Below are positions 23,093 through 35,835 of a stretch of DNA of 64,000 bases, in pieces. A model generated the notes under the pieces. It was not told the origin of the DNA. It saw only the letters and a program-made list of their open reading frames with translations, and did not search any database. Position 1 is the stretch's first letter. Every line of letters starts with the position of its first letter. Origin of the DNA: Inia geoffrensis (Eukaryota; Chordata; Mammalia; Artiodactyla; Iniidae); NCBI GenBank assembly GCA_036417435.1, contig CM070912.1, positions 22,370,055 through 22,434,054 of the forward strand, written 5' to 3'. The translations under genes were made by a program, and so were the position numbers.

Positions 23093-25141
23093 CACAGGCT
23101 CACTGATTGGGTACAAAAAGAAGACCCATAGATATGCTGTCTACAAGTGACCCACTTCAGACCTAAGGACACATACAGACTGAAAGTGAGGGGATGGAAA
23201 AAGATATTCCATGCAAATGGAAATCAAAAGAAATCTGGGGTAGCAATATTCGTATCAGACAAAGTAGACTTTAAAATAAAGACTCTTACAAGAGACAAGG
23301 AAGGACACTACATAATGATCAAGGGATAAATCCAAGAAGAAGATATAACAATTATAGATATATACGCACCCAACATCGGAGCACCTCAATACATAAGGCG
23401 AGTGTTAACAGCCATAAAAGAGGAAATCGACAGTAACACAATAGTGGGGGGCTTTAACACCTCACTTACACCAATGGACAGATCATCCAGACAGAAAATT
23501 AGTAAGGAAACAGAAGCTTTAAATGACACAATAGACCAGATAGATTTAATTGATACTTATAGGACATTCCATCCCAAAACAGCGGATTACACTTTCTTCT
23601 CAAGTGCGCATGGAACATTCTCCAGGATAGATCACATTTTGGGTCACAAATTACGTCTTGGTAAATTTAAGAAAACTGAAATCATATCAAGCATCTTTTC
23701 CGACCACAATGCTATGAGATTAGAAATAAATTACAGGGAAAAAGACGTAAAAAACATAAACATGTGGAGGCTAAACAATGCCTTACTAAATAAACAAGAG
23801 ATCACTGAAGAAATCAAAGAGGAAATCAAAACAATGCCTAGAGACAAATGACAATGAAACACAATGATTCAAAACATATGGGATGCAACAAAAGCAGTTC
23901 TAAGAGGAAAGTTTATAGCAGTACAATCCTACCTCAAGAAACAAGAAAAATCTCAAATAAACAATCAAACCTTACACCTAAAGGAACCAGAGAAAGTAAA
24001 ACAAACAAAACCCAAAGTTAGCGGAAGGAAAGAAATTGTAAAGATCAGAGCAGAAATAAATGAAATAGAAGCAAAGAAAACAACAGCAAAGATCAATAAA
24101 ACTAAAAGCTGGTTCTCTGAGAAAAAAAACAAAATTGATAAAACTTTAGCCAGACTCATCAAGAAAATGAGGGAGAGGACTCAAATCAATAACATTAGAA
24201 ATGAAAAAGGAGAAGTTACAATGGACACTGCAGAAATACAAAGCATCATAAGAGAGTACTACAAGCAGCTCTATGCAAATAAAGTGGACAACCTGGAAGA
24301 AATGGACAAATTCTTAGAAAGGTATACCTTCCAAGACCAAACCAGGAAGAAATAGAAAAAATGAACAGACCAATCACAAGTAATGAAATTGAAGCTGTGA
24401 TTAAAAATCTCCCAACAAACAAAAGCCCAGGACCAGATGGCTTCACAGGTGAATTTTATCAAACATTTAGAGAAGACCTCACACCCATCCTTCTCAAACT
24501 CTTCCAAAAAATTGCAGAGGAAGGTACACTCCCAAACTCGTTCCAGAAGGCCACCATCACCCTGAGACCAAAACCAGTCAAAGATACTACAAAAAAAGAA
24601 AATTACAGACCAGTATCACTGATGAATATAGATGCAAAAATCCTCAACAAAATGCTAGCAAAGTGAATGCAACAACAATGATTAAAAGGATCATACACCA
24701 TGATCAAGTGGGATTTATCCCAGGGATGTAAGGATTCTTCAATATATGCAAACCAATCAATGTGATACACTATATTAACAAATTGAAGAATAAAAGCCAT
24801 ATGATCATCTCAATAGATGCAGAAAAAGCATTTGACAAAATTCAACACTGATTTATGATCAAAGTCTCCAGAAAGTGGGCACAGAGGGAACCTATCTCAA
24901 CATAATAAAGGCCATATATGACAAACCCACAGCAACCATCATTCTCAATGATGATAAACTGAAAGCATTTCCTCTAAGATCAGAAACAAGTCAAGGATGT
25001 CCACTATTATTCAACATAATTTTGGAAGTCCCAGCCATGGCAATAAGAGAAGAAAAAGAAATAAAAGGAATACGAATTGGTAAAGAAGAAGTAAAACTGT
25101 CACTGTTTGCAGATGACATGATACTATACATATATAATCTT

Positions 25142-25158
25142 TTTTTTTTTTTTTTTTA
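25142..25158 (-). mobile_element. Poly(T)-only insertion with target-site duplication, inside L1 copy A
   Basis: About 16 T (plus one A) flanked by a perfect 14-bp direct repeat acatatataatctt (25128-25141 and 25159-25172). It has the form of a tail-only retrotransposition on the - strand. Confidence 0.6.
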
Positions 25159-27261
25159 ACATATATAATCTTAAAGATGCCACCAGAAAACTTCTAGGGC
25201 TAATCAATGAATTTGGTAAAGTTGCAGCATACAAACTTAATGCACAGAAATCTCTTGCATTCCTATACACTAACAATGAAAAATCAGAAAGAGAAATTAA
25301 GAGAACAATCCCATTCACCATTGCAACAAAAAGAATAAAATACCTAGGAATAAACCTACCTAAGGAGGTAAAAGACCTGTACTTTTACAACAATTACACT
25401 GATGAAAGAAATCAAAGATGACACAAACAGATGAAGAGATATACCATGTTCTTGGACTGGAAGAATCAATATTGAGAAAATGAATATGCTACCCAAAGCA
25501 ATCTAGGATTTCAATGCAATCCCTATGAAATTACCAGTGGCATTTTTTACAGAACTAGAACAAAAAATCTTAAAATTTGTGTGGAGACACAAAAGACCCT
25601 GAATAGACAAAGGAATCTTGAGGGAAAAAAACAGAGCTGTAGGAATCAGACTCCCTGACTTCAGACTATACTACAAACCTACAGTCATCGAGACAATATG
25701 GTACTGGCACAAAAACAGAAATATAGAACAGGAACAGGATAGAAAGCCCAGAGATAAACCCATGCACCTATGGTAAACTAATCTATGATGAAGGAGGCAA
25801 GGATATACAATGGAGAGAAGATAGTCTGTTCAATAAGTGGTGTTGGGAAAACTGGATGGCTACATGTTAAAGAATGAAATTAGAACAGTCCCTAACACCA
25901 CACACAAAAATAAACTCAAAATGGATTAAAGAGTTAAATATAAGACCGGATGCTATAAAACTCTTAGAGAAAAACATAGTCAGAACACTCTGACATAAAT
26001 CACAGCAAGATCTTTTTTTGACCCACCTCCTACAGTAATGAGAACAAAACCAAAAATAAACAAATGGGACCTAATGAAACTTCAAAGCTTTTGCACAGCA
26101 AAGGAAACTATAAACAATACAAAAAGACAACCCTCAGGATGGGAGAAAATATTTGCAAAGGATTAATCTCCAAAATATATAAACAGCTCATGCAGCTCAA
26201 TATTAAAAATGCAAATAACCGATTCAAAAAATGGGCAGAAGACCTAAATAGACATTTCTCCAAAGAAGACATACAGATAGTCAAGAGGCACATGAAAAGC
26301 TGCTGAACATCACTAATTATTAGAGAAATGCAAATCGAAACTATAATGAGGTATCACCTCACACTGGTTAGAATGGGCATCATCAGAAAATCTACAAACA
26401 ACAAATGCTGGAGAGGATGTGGAGAAAAGGGAACCCTCTTGAACTGTTGGTGGGAATGTAAATTGATACAGCCACTATGGAGAACAGTATGGACGTTCCT
26501 TAGAAAACTAAAAATAGAATTACCATATGACCCAGCAATCCCACTACTGGGCATATACCTTGAGAAAACCATAATTTAAAAAGAGTCACGCACCACAATG
26601 TTCACTGCAGCACTATTTACAATAGCCAGGACATGGAAGAACCTAAGTGTCCATCGACAGATGAATGGATATGGCACATATACACAATAGAATATTACTC
26701 AGCTATAAAAAGAAACAAAATTGAACTATCTGTAGTGAGGTGGATGGACCTAGAGTCTGTCATACAGATTGAAGTAAGTTAGAAAGAGAAAAACAAATAC
26801 TGTATGCTAACACATATATATGGAATCTAAAAAAAAAAAAGGTTCTGAAGAACGTAGGGGCAGGACAGGAATAAAGACGCAGACGTAGAGAATGGACTTG
26901 AGGACACGGGGAGGGGGAAGGGTAAGCTGGGACAAAGTGAGAGGGTGGCATTGACATATATACACTACCAAATGTAAAATAGCTAGTGGGAAGCAGCCAC
27001 ATAGTACAGGGAGATCAGCTCGGTGCTTTGTGACCACCTAGAGGGGTGGGATAGGGAGGGTGGGAGGGAGACACAAGAGGGAGGGGATATGGGGATATAT
27101 GTATACATATAGCTGATTCACTGTGTTGTACAGCAGAAACTAACACAACATTGTAAAGCAATTATACTCCAATAAAGATGTTAAAAAAATAAGGCAATAA
27201 ATATAATATTTCACTTTCACATTTTTCAGTAAAAATAATTGTAGTTTCTTCAAAAAAACCC

Positions 27262-27815
27262 CACTAAAAATAGAATTACCATATGACCCAACAATCCCAC
27301 TACTGGGCATATACCCAGAGAAAACCATAATTCAAAAAGACACATGCACTCCAATGTTCACTGCAGCCCTATTTACAATAGCCAGGTCATGGAAGCAACC
27401 TAAATGTCCATCGACAGACAATTGGATAATGAAGATGTCGTACATATATACAATGGAATATTAATCAGCCATAAAAAGGAATGAAATTGGGTCATTTGTA
27501 GAGATGTGGATGGACCTAGAGACTGTGATATTGAGTGAAGTAAGTCAGAAAGAGAAAAACAAATATCGTATATTAACGCACATATGTGGAATCCAGAAAA
27601 ATGGTACAGATGAACCAGTTTGCAAGGCAGAAATAGAGACACATATGTAGAGAACAAATGTGGACACCAAGGGGGGAAAGCGGCAGAGGAAGGTGGTGGT
27701 GGTGGGATGAATTGGGAGATTGGGATTGACATCTATACACTAATACGTATAAAATAGATAACTAATAAGAACCTGCTGTATAAAAAAAGTAAATAAAATT
27801 CAAAAAAAAGGAAAA
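27262..27815 (+). mobile_element. 5'-truncated L1, copy B
   Basis: Begins in the ORF2 C-terminus ('aaaaatagaattaccatatg') and runs through 'caatggaatattaatcagcc' and the 3' UTR to an A-rich end near 27810. Confidence 0.88.
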
Positions 27816-27819
27816 GAAA

Positions 27820-30112
27820 GTATGAACAGGCCAATTACCAGTAATGAAACTGAATCAGTAATTTAAAAATTCCCAGTAAACAAAAATCCAGGACCAGAGG
27901 GCTTCACAGGTGAAATCTACCAAACATTTAGAGAAGAGTTAACACCTATCCTTGTCAAACTGTTCCAAAAAATTCCACAGGAAGGAACACTTCTGAACTT
28001 ATTCTATGAGGCCAGCATCACCCTGATATCAAAAACAGACAAAGATATCACAAAAAAAGATAATTACAGGCCAATCTCACTGATGAACGTAGATGCAAAA
28101 ATGCTCAACAAATTATTAGCAAACTGAATCCAACAAGACACCAAAAGGATCATACACCATGACTAAGTGGGATTTCAATATCTGCAAATCAATCAATGTG
28201 ATACACCATGTCAACAAATTAAAAATTAAAAATCACAGGATCATCTCAATAAATAGATGCAGAAAAAGCTTTTGATAAAATTCAACATCCATTTAGGACT
28301 TCCCTGGTGGTCCAGTGGTTAAGACTCCATGCTTCCACTGCAGGGGGCATGGGTTCGATCCCTGGTCAGGGAACTAATATCCTGCATGCTGCATGGCATG
28401 GCCAAAAAAAAAAAAAAGTGAAATAAAATAAAATAAAATAAAAATTCAACATCCATTTATGATAAAAACTCCCCAGAAAGTGGGCATAGAGGGGACATCC
28501 CTCAAAATAATAAAGGTCATATATGACAAACCCACAGGTAACATATTCAATGATGAAAAGCAGAAGGCAGCCCACTCTCACCAATTTTTTAATTCAACAT
28601 AGTTTTGGAAGTCCTAGCCACAGCAATCAGAGAAGCAAAAGAAATAAAAGGAATCCAAATTGGAAAGGAAGAAGTAAATCTGTCACTGTGTGCAGATGGC
28701 ATGAAACCATACATAAAAAATTCTAAAGATGCCACCAGAAAACTACTGGATCTCATCAATAAGTTCAGTAGTGTTGTGGGATACAAAATTAATATATAGA
28801 AATGTGTTGCACTTGTCTTTACTAACAACAAACTATCAGAAAGAGAAATCAAGAAAACAATCCTATTTAGCATCATACCAAAAAGAATAAACTATCTCAG
28901 AATAAACCTACCAAGCAGATAAAAGGCCTGTACTCAGAAAACTATAAGGCACTGATGAAAGAAACTGAAGAGGATGAAAACAGATGAAAAGACATACCAT
29001 GTTCTTGGATTGGAAGAATTAACATTGTTAAAATGACCACACTACCCAAGGCAATCTACAGATTCAGTGCAATCCCTGTCAAAATACCAATGGCATTTTT
29101 CACAGAACTAGAACAAATAATTTTAAAATTTGTAGGGAAACACAAAAGACTCTGAATAACCAAAGCATCTTCAGAAAGAACAGAGCTGGAGGTATCATGC
29201 TCCTTGACTTCAGACTATACTACCAAGCTACAGCTCTCAAAATAGCATCATATATCATTTATAAAAATAAACTCAAAATGGATTAAAGACCTAAATATAG
29301 AACTGAAAACCATAACACTCTTAGGAGAAATCATAAGCAGAACACTCTTTGACATAAATCGTAGCAAGCTTTTTTTGACTTGTCTTCTAAGACAAAGGAA
29401 ACAAAAGCAAAACTAAACAAATGGGACCTAAGTAAACTTATAAGCTTTTTCACAGAAAAGGAAACCACTGACAAAATGAAAAGACAACCTACTGACTCAG
29501 AGAAAATGTTTGCAAATGATATGACCAATAAGGGGTTAACATGCAAAATATATAAACAGCTCATACAACTAAACATCAAAAAAACAACCTGATTAAAAAA
29601 TGGGCAGGAGATCTGAATAGACATTTTTCCAAAGAAGGCACAGAGATGGCCAACAGTCACATGAAAAGATGCTCAACATCGCTAATCATCAGAGAGATGC
29701 AAATCAAAACCATGATGAGATATCACCTCACACATGTCAGATGGCTATCATCAAAAAGAACATAAATAACAAATGCTGGCGAGGGTGTGGAGAAAAGGGA
29801 ACTCTTGGTGGGAATGCAACTTGGTGCAGCTACTATGGAAAACAGTATGGAGGTTCCTCAAAAAACTAAAAATAGAATTACCATATGATCCAGCAAATCC
29901 ACTCCTGGGGTACATATCTGAAAAAAACACTAATTCAAAAAGATAAGTGCACCCAGTGTTCATAGCAGCATTACTTACAACAGACAAGATAGGGAAGCAA
30001 CCTAAGTGTCCATCAACAGATGAATGGATAAAGAAGACGTGATATAGATATATATTATATGGTACACCTGAAACTAATATAATATTGTAAATCAACTATA
30101 CCTTGATTTAAA
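27820..30112 (+). mobile_element. Truncated, rearranged L1, copy C (ORF2 part)
   Basis: Begins at the ORF2 pre-RT block (decayed [17 protein letters not shown]) directly behind the tail of copy B. It has an internal deletion near 29240 and ends in an A run at 30103-30118. It is more diverged than copy A and carries a SINE at 28296-28440. Confidence 0.85.
28296..28440 (+). mobile_element. Short tRNA-Glu-type SINE nested in L1 copy C
   Basis: Target-site duplication of 19 bp (aaaattcaacatccattta) at 28277-28295 and 28441-28459. The tail has become (AAAAT)n. Confidence 0.95.
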
Positions 30113-30118
30113 AAAAAA

Positions 30119-32209
30119 GGAAATTCAGAGAAGATATGAAAAAAAATCCCACTACTAGAGGATTGTGATTAGTCAAATTTAGGAGAATGCATACTGTACT
30201 GCCTTTAACAAATTACCAGGCTGGGAAGACAAGGAAGACAGATTTAGCAAGTGAGTAGCAGGACCAGGCACTGGGACACCTCATTATGAGTCCTGGGCTT
30301 TCCTCAAACAGGTCATCTGTTGAGAAGTAGGCTGCTCATTGCCCTTTGAGAACAGACCCATTTCCAACCCAAGGGGGAGGGGTAATACATGGAGACTGCA
30401 TGCTTTAGGGTGGTCCTGAGCTTATGAGAATTTAGGCAGCTAAAGAAAGCAGATGGGAGCTGGAAGGAGCTGTGTTTATCTAGAAATTCTAAGTAATTGC
30501 AAGGACTTCACCTTAGAGAGGATGTCTCTTTTGAGTATGATTGCACCTCTTACTTATCCTGACCCTGGTGACCTTTCTTAAGCAATGAGGAATGAACCAA
30601 GGCTTAACCATTTGATGAAAAGCTTGAAATCACTACTTCACCCAATTCAAAAGTTAAAAGGACATACCTGATATCCATTCTGATATCCATTATACCTCAC
30701 AGGAAAAAATGCTTAAAAGGAATTCATACAAACCAAGAGATATCATCATGCATTGTGGCTAACTGTAATGGAAACTCAGATGAATTGATGATGTTTTTCC
30801 TGGTAAGGAAACAGGTTTCTGAGTTTCTGGCTCTCCCTAAAACTCCATGGTTTCGTATGAAAATACATGAGTCAGTTCCTGTGAGGAACAGAGTCTTCAA
30901 CTAACCTCTATTAATGACTGCTTCACTTCCCTGTCATTAGCAGATGAAACTTCTTTGACTACATGACACTTAAGAAGGAAAGTGAAGGCAGTATGGCATA
31001 TTAAAACAGCAGCAACCTTCTCCAAAGTCTGACTTTCATTTCTTTGTTTTTACTACTGTCTGAACCACAGCTTCAAACTATACCTGATCACGTACCATAA
31101 GCTGATACACACGCCCTGCAAGTATGGTATTTAAGGTAACAAGCAGAACTAACAATTGGTATTTAATAAGACCATTTTCAAAACCCTTTAACGTTTAAGT
31201 GTTTTGAAAACTAATCCCGAAAGGGAAATAAGTGATGTCTTCCTCTCCAACATCAGGTGATCTGGAAAACACAGTCCAAAAGATTTCCACAGTCTAAAGC
31301 TGTGTTCCCCATTATGTACTATTCGCAAGTGGTTGTTACAAAGCTTGTGATTCTAGAAACAAAATCAGCCATATAAATTTAAAAAAATGTTAAAAAGCTC
31401 TCTTCTTTTTGGTTTACATTTTTATTCCCAGGAAGCAACTTGTTTAGGAAAAGTGACTTTTCCCTGAGAGTCTTCCTCCCTATGGTATGATGGCTTGAAA
31501 CCAACATTTATTCCTCTAAAACTATCAATGACCTCTCACTATTGATGAAAGGCTGAGTCAGCCCTTCTTCTTCCCTAGTCTCTGGGGTTGACCTGATGCA
31601 GTGGGGTCTGCTGGGATTCTCCCATGGTCGACATCAGGAATATGAAATCGTTTAGAGGACCACAACTGAACTTCAGTCTCAACTGCCTGTGAAGTCAGTT
31701 CTTATAGAATTTTTACAGTTAAGGTTTTCTAACTTTTATTCTGAGACTGATATTTCTTCAAATTCTGCTTTTCACTTCCTTAACCCTCAAATCCCAGAAT
31801 GAGGAAAGATAAGAGATAGGAAGTGTGCCTGGGAGGAACTGTGACTGGAAACTGGGCTCTTTTCTTCAAGTCGTATTTCATGCATAAACACAGTGCCAGG
31901 ATAAAACTTATTACCAAGCACCTACCATGTGCAGCCTGTACCATTAAAAAAGGGCTGACAAATATTGCTGCTAGTACATTTTGGCTTCAGGTCATAGTCA
32001 GAAGTTTCCCTTAAAGCAAGTGTCCCAAAGACTGGTTGGGGAGGTAATTTTTGATGTACAAGAAAATATTTATTTTCTTAGTGTGATTCCCTTAATGTGT
32101 TTTAATAGCCCAACAAACACATGATTTAAAGTGATTTTTATTTTGTAGTGATATAGAGCTACCTTTAAACATATTACAGAAACTTTTAAGCTGGTTTAAA
32201 ACATAGGTA
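30119..32209. other. LYRM1 5' intron, no recognised feature
   Basis: Unique-looking sequence between the L1 cluster and the next SINE. Confidence 0.5.
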
Positions 32210-32339
32210 GGACTTCCCTGGTGTCCAGTGCTTAAGACTGCGCTCCCACTGCAGGGGCACGGGGTTCAATCCCTGGTCGGGGCAAGATCCGGCATGCTGC
32301 GCAGTGTGGCCAAAAAAACAAAACAAACCCCCCCCCCAA
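32210..32339 (+). mobile_element. Short tRNA-Glu-type SINE
   Basis: Target-site duplication aaaacataggta at 32198-32209 and 32340-32351. The A-rich tail ends in a C10 run. Confidence 0.93.
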
Positions 32340-32569
32340 AAAACATAGGTAAATAATAGCAGAAATTGTGATCTGGAGTCCCCAAAAACCTGAGTCTGGG
32401 AACTGTTGCTATAAGGCACCCTGCTGTGGTGTTTGTTCTGCTGAAACTTTCACTTAGAATGCCGGTCTTCTGCTGGCCACCTCAACTTGTAGACACCACT
32501 TTATTCTCAGGCTTTTCTGGAGCACCTTTTTCTCTGCTTCTATCACATCCAGCTATTGTTCTTTTGCAG

Positions 32570-32640
32570 TTTCACTGTCTTTTTCTTCCTAGAGTCTCTG
32601 AATTCCTGGAGGGCAGGGACTGCATTTTGCTCATTAAAGG
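32570..32640 (+). repeat. L2 LINE fragment
   Basis: 'ctggagggcagggactgcat' is the sense L2 3' end pattern. Confidence 0.55.
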
Positions 32641-32930
32641 AATAATAATAAGGATAAGAATGATAATAATAACAGTAATAGCTACATTTATTTTGCACTT
32701 CCTCTGTGCTAGGCTTCCTAGGCACTTTACATACATATATTAACTCCCATAATCGTCACAGTTCTATAAGGTAAATACTACATTATCCTGTTTTACAAAG
32801 GAGGTACCTGATGCCAAAAGAGGTTAAGTAACTTGAGCAAGGTCACGTGACGAGGAAGAGGTGGAGCCAGGATTCAAAACCAGATAGTGTGGAGTCAAAG
32901 CCCCAACTTTTAATCACTAAATAGGCTGCT
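32641..32930 (-). repeat. MIR SINE
   Basis: Reversed MIR: 'ttgagcaaggtcacgtgacg' and 'agccaggattcaaaaccaga'. Confidence 0.8.
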
Positions 32931-33299
32931 CAATCTCAGTAAATGTGGTTGAATGTCTGCTGATTGCTTTAAGGAGCTTAGCCAGTTGTGACAATGGGAA
33001 CTAAATTCTATTCCCTTCCTACAAAGAGCAAAAGACCAATCTTTTTGCACCCTGATTGAATTGCAATTACCCTTTTATAAGGTTTTCCATACACCATCTG
33101 CCCCTCCCCTGCAACTGTCCTTCCTTAGTAATGATGTTACACACCAGCACCTTTAGAGGAGGCTGTGCACTTAACTGGACTGCTGTGCTCTTCTGTTCCC
33201 TGCGGCAACCCTGTCCCTGACACTCCAAAGGAGCTGACATCACGTAAGAGATACCAGCACTCATTACAGTGCTACTACCCTGCAGGTCTTACTCTTTCC

Positions 33300-33860
33300 T
33301 CCCAAGCATCTATCCATCCATCCAACATTTATTCAGTGCCCATGTGCCAGGCTAGGCATACAGTGATAAACATGCAGCCACGGTCCCTGTCCTCCTAGAG
33401 CTTATATCCTAGTGGCAGAGGCAGATGATGTACAAGAAAAATTTTTGTATATATTTTTGTATAATTTTGGTTATATGTGCTCTCAAGGGATGAAACAGTA
33501 ATATGATATGAATGAGCAGAGGTGGGGGTTATTTTATTTTGGGTGGTCAGTGACGTTTGAGCTGAGTCTTGAATGGTGTTCAGGAACCTATTAATGGGAA
33601 GAGTTCAGGGGAAGGTGATGCAGGAAGAAAGAACAGCAGGAACAAAGGCTATGAGGTGGGGACCAACCTCAGTGTTAATACAGTTGAGAGCCTATGGGGG
33701 AAGTGGGACCACAGGTGGACAGGATCCAGCACAGGCTGAGAGAGTAGGCCTTGGAAAGGAGTTTGATTTGTAGTCTAAGAGCAAAAGGAAGACATTGGTA
33801 GGTTTTAAGCAAGTAAGAGTATCATGGTCCGATTTACATTTTTAAAAACATGCTGGATTT
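33300..33860 (-). repeat. L2 LINE fragment
   Basis: Reversed L2: 'atccatccaacatttattca', 'cctagagcttatatcctagt', 'ttgagctgagtcttgaatgg'. Confidence 0.75.
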
Positions 33861-34046
33861 CAAACTGTATCATAAGTACTGGTGATTCTACCAGTCTTGC
33901 AGATGGTGAAGAGTCTTGCCTAATGCTACTTAGCTGACAGGAGAACTGGGATTAAGGGCCAAAAAAGCTGAACGATTATTTCCCTGACTGAAAGCTTTTC
34001 CCTGTTTTTATTTTGGAGTCAGTACTGGGGACTCCAAACAGGCAGT

Positions 34047-34085
34047 GATCAATTTCCTAGGGGAAAAAAAAAAAAAAAAAAAAAA
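34047..34085. repeat. Poly(A) run
   Basis: A-rich simple tract with no attached element recognised. Confidence 0.7.
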
Positions 34086-34639
34086 GCACCACCCACTCAC
34101 TCTTCCACTTGCTGTGGAGAATGAAAATACAGTGAAAGGGTCTATATACTTGGCATGTCTAGATCTAGTTTTGCAGGAGGCCTACAAGAAGATTTGCCAG
34201 GACTAGGGGCTTTATCCACTTCACCCTTTTCTCCACCTTTGGAACAGTTTCTTTCACCTTTGGAAAGAGCATCACTGCATGAACACTTAGAAGTTTAAGA
34301 GCAGAGATGAAAATTCTCTTTCCTCAGATGAAATTTATAGAAGTATGACTCTGGTCTCAGGAATGTCAGAATTCCAAATGTTGCACTCCCATGAGGCTTT
34401 GCCTTCTACTGAAGAAAAAGTGTTGCAGTTACAAACAAGGGACAGAAAAGGCAAGGGAAATTAACTCACTTTCAAACCCCAGGTGGAAGGAGACTCCATT
34501 CTTTCAAGATCTGTCCTTAGGTGTAAATTTATAAAATCATAACCAATGAATATAATGTAGTCAAATTTCTCTCCCAACTACTTTATGATTTTGGGGGAGG
34601 GTGATAATGAAACTCACCCAGTGAAATCCATCGTATGTG

Positions 34640-35010
34640 TTCACCATGTACCAGTGGTGACCTATCCCGTGTCCTGCTGCCCTATCTTCTTAGATCTGGG
34701 ACTCCTGCTGTTTGCCAAATGGAAGGCCCTAACCTATACAACTGAGATATTCTTTTTTTGCTTAACTGCTGATTCTCATCCTTTGGCTTTCATCACTTTT
34801 CACGGGGTGCCTTCTTCACACTGGGTCAGCGTCCCTGCTCTGGTGTATACCCCTATCATAATGTTCATTTTACTCTACTGTAATTTTCTGTTTGATTTAT
34901 GGTTCTTCCTCCACTGTGTGTGTTTTGGGAGGGGGAGAGAGAAGCAGGTTGGGACCCTGTCTCATCCATTACACTCCTAGGCCTGGCCCAGAGTTGGAGC
35001 GTGAAATACA
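34640..35010 (+). repeat. L2-like LINE 3' fragment
   Basis: 'ccctgtctcatccattacac' then 'cctggcccagagttg' resembles the L2 3' end. The 131-codon open frame across it is judged to be chance. Confidence 0.5.
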
Positions 35011-35639
35011 TTTGTTAGAAGAAAAAATTTACCCACACAGAATAATCACCAGTAATTACCATTCTCATCCTGAAATATATGCAGTGGTATTTGGATCAGG
35101 TTTTGCAACAGAAGACCCTAGAGCATTTAAAAATACTAATTAACCCTCACAATGATGTTTTCAAGAGTGGCACTGTGGGTGTCAGGGTGAGAATTGAAGA
35201 TTAAGTGTTATTTAGCGAGGCAGTCTTCTCACTTCCATCTAGGGCAGTATACACAGCTGTTACATTACCCTCGCTCTTAAGTTCTCTTAAGGCCACTTAG
35301 GGTTTGTCCACAGGACTGAAATGATATACTATATTTCCAGGAAGCTTAGAATCAAACATATAGAAAAATGAGTTTTTGATATTTTTTTTCTTAAAAACAA
35401 TCCTTTGGGGGAATAAGGTCCATTGCAACCAAGTGATGAGGGTTCAAAACCAACCTAAAAAATTATAATTTATAGCTTTTGTCATTTGGAAAACCTCCAG
35501 GGAACTGAAGCATTCTTATAATGTCAAAGCAAACAGATTTTCTTGCCCCAGATAGCAGAATAGAGAATGACTACCTTGATTTTAGGCATTCAAAGTTTTT
35601 CCACAGATGTAAAGGACAGGAGATATAATACAAACAATG

Positions 35640-35835
35640 AACTAATGGGCTCTGGAATGATCTGGGTTTGAATCCTGACTTCACCACATCAGGCAAGATA
35701 TTAATCTTCCTGAGCCTCGGTTTCTTAAAATGGGGAAACAACAGAACCTTCTTCAAAGAGTTGTTTTAAGGATTGTTCATAATAATCCATGTAAATCACT
35801 TAGCATTGGAAGTTAACAAAGGCAAATGTTACCTG
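35640..35835 (+). repeat. MIR SINE
   Basis: 'ctgagcctcggtttcttaaa' and 'atccatgtaaatcacttagc' match the sense MIR. Confidence 0.75.

Larger units (their letters stand above)
22802..26840 (+). pseudogene. L1 copy A ORF2 (endonuclease/reverse transcriptase), inactivated
   Basis: ORF2p supplies the endonuclease and reverse transcriptase for target-primed insertion. Here the frame is broken by many stops, a SINE and a poly(T) insertion. Recognisable blocks are the endonuclease region with FSRIDHILGH (about 23610-23650), the pre-RT block [14 protein letters not shown] (about 24420-24460), [16 protein letters not shown] (about 24605), the catalytic FADDMILYI (about 25108-25134), and the C-terminal [19 protein letters not shown] (about 26405-26460). 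The likely start position reads GTG where an ATG is expected. Confidence 0.88.
21230..27190 (+). mobile_element. Nearly full-length, inactivated L1 (LINE-1), copy A
   Basis: It has a 5' UTR (about 21230-21842), a broken ORF1, a broken ORF2, a 3' UTR, AATAAA (about 27170) and a short A tail. A CHR SINE (22874-23085) and a poly(T) insertion (25142-25158) interrupt it. It lies in the LYRM1 5' intron, antisense to that gene. The left boundary is approximate and no target-site duplication was identified. Confidence 0.9.

Noticed and set aside
34585..34980. 131-codon open frame with hydrophobic segments
   Set aside because: It overlaps an L2-like fragment, has no splice or family signature, and its composition reflects T-rich DNA.
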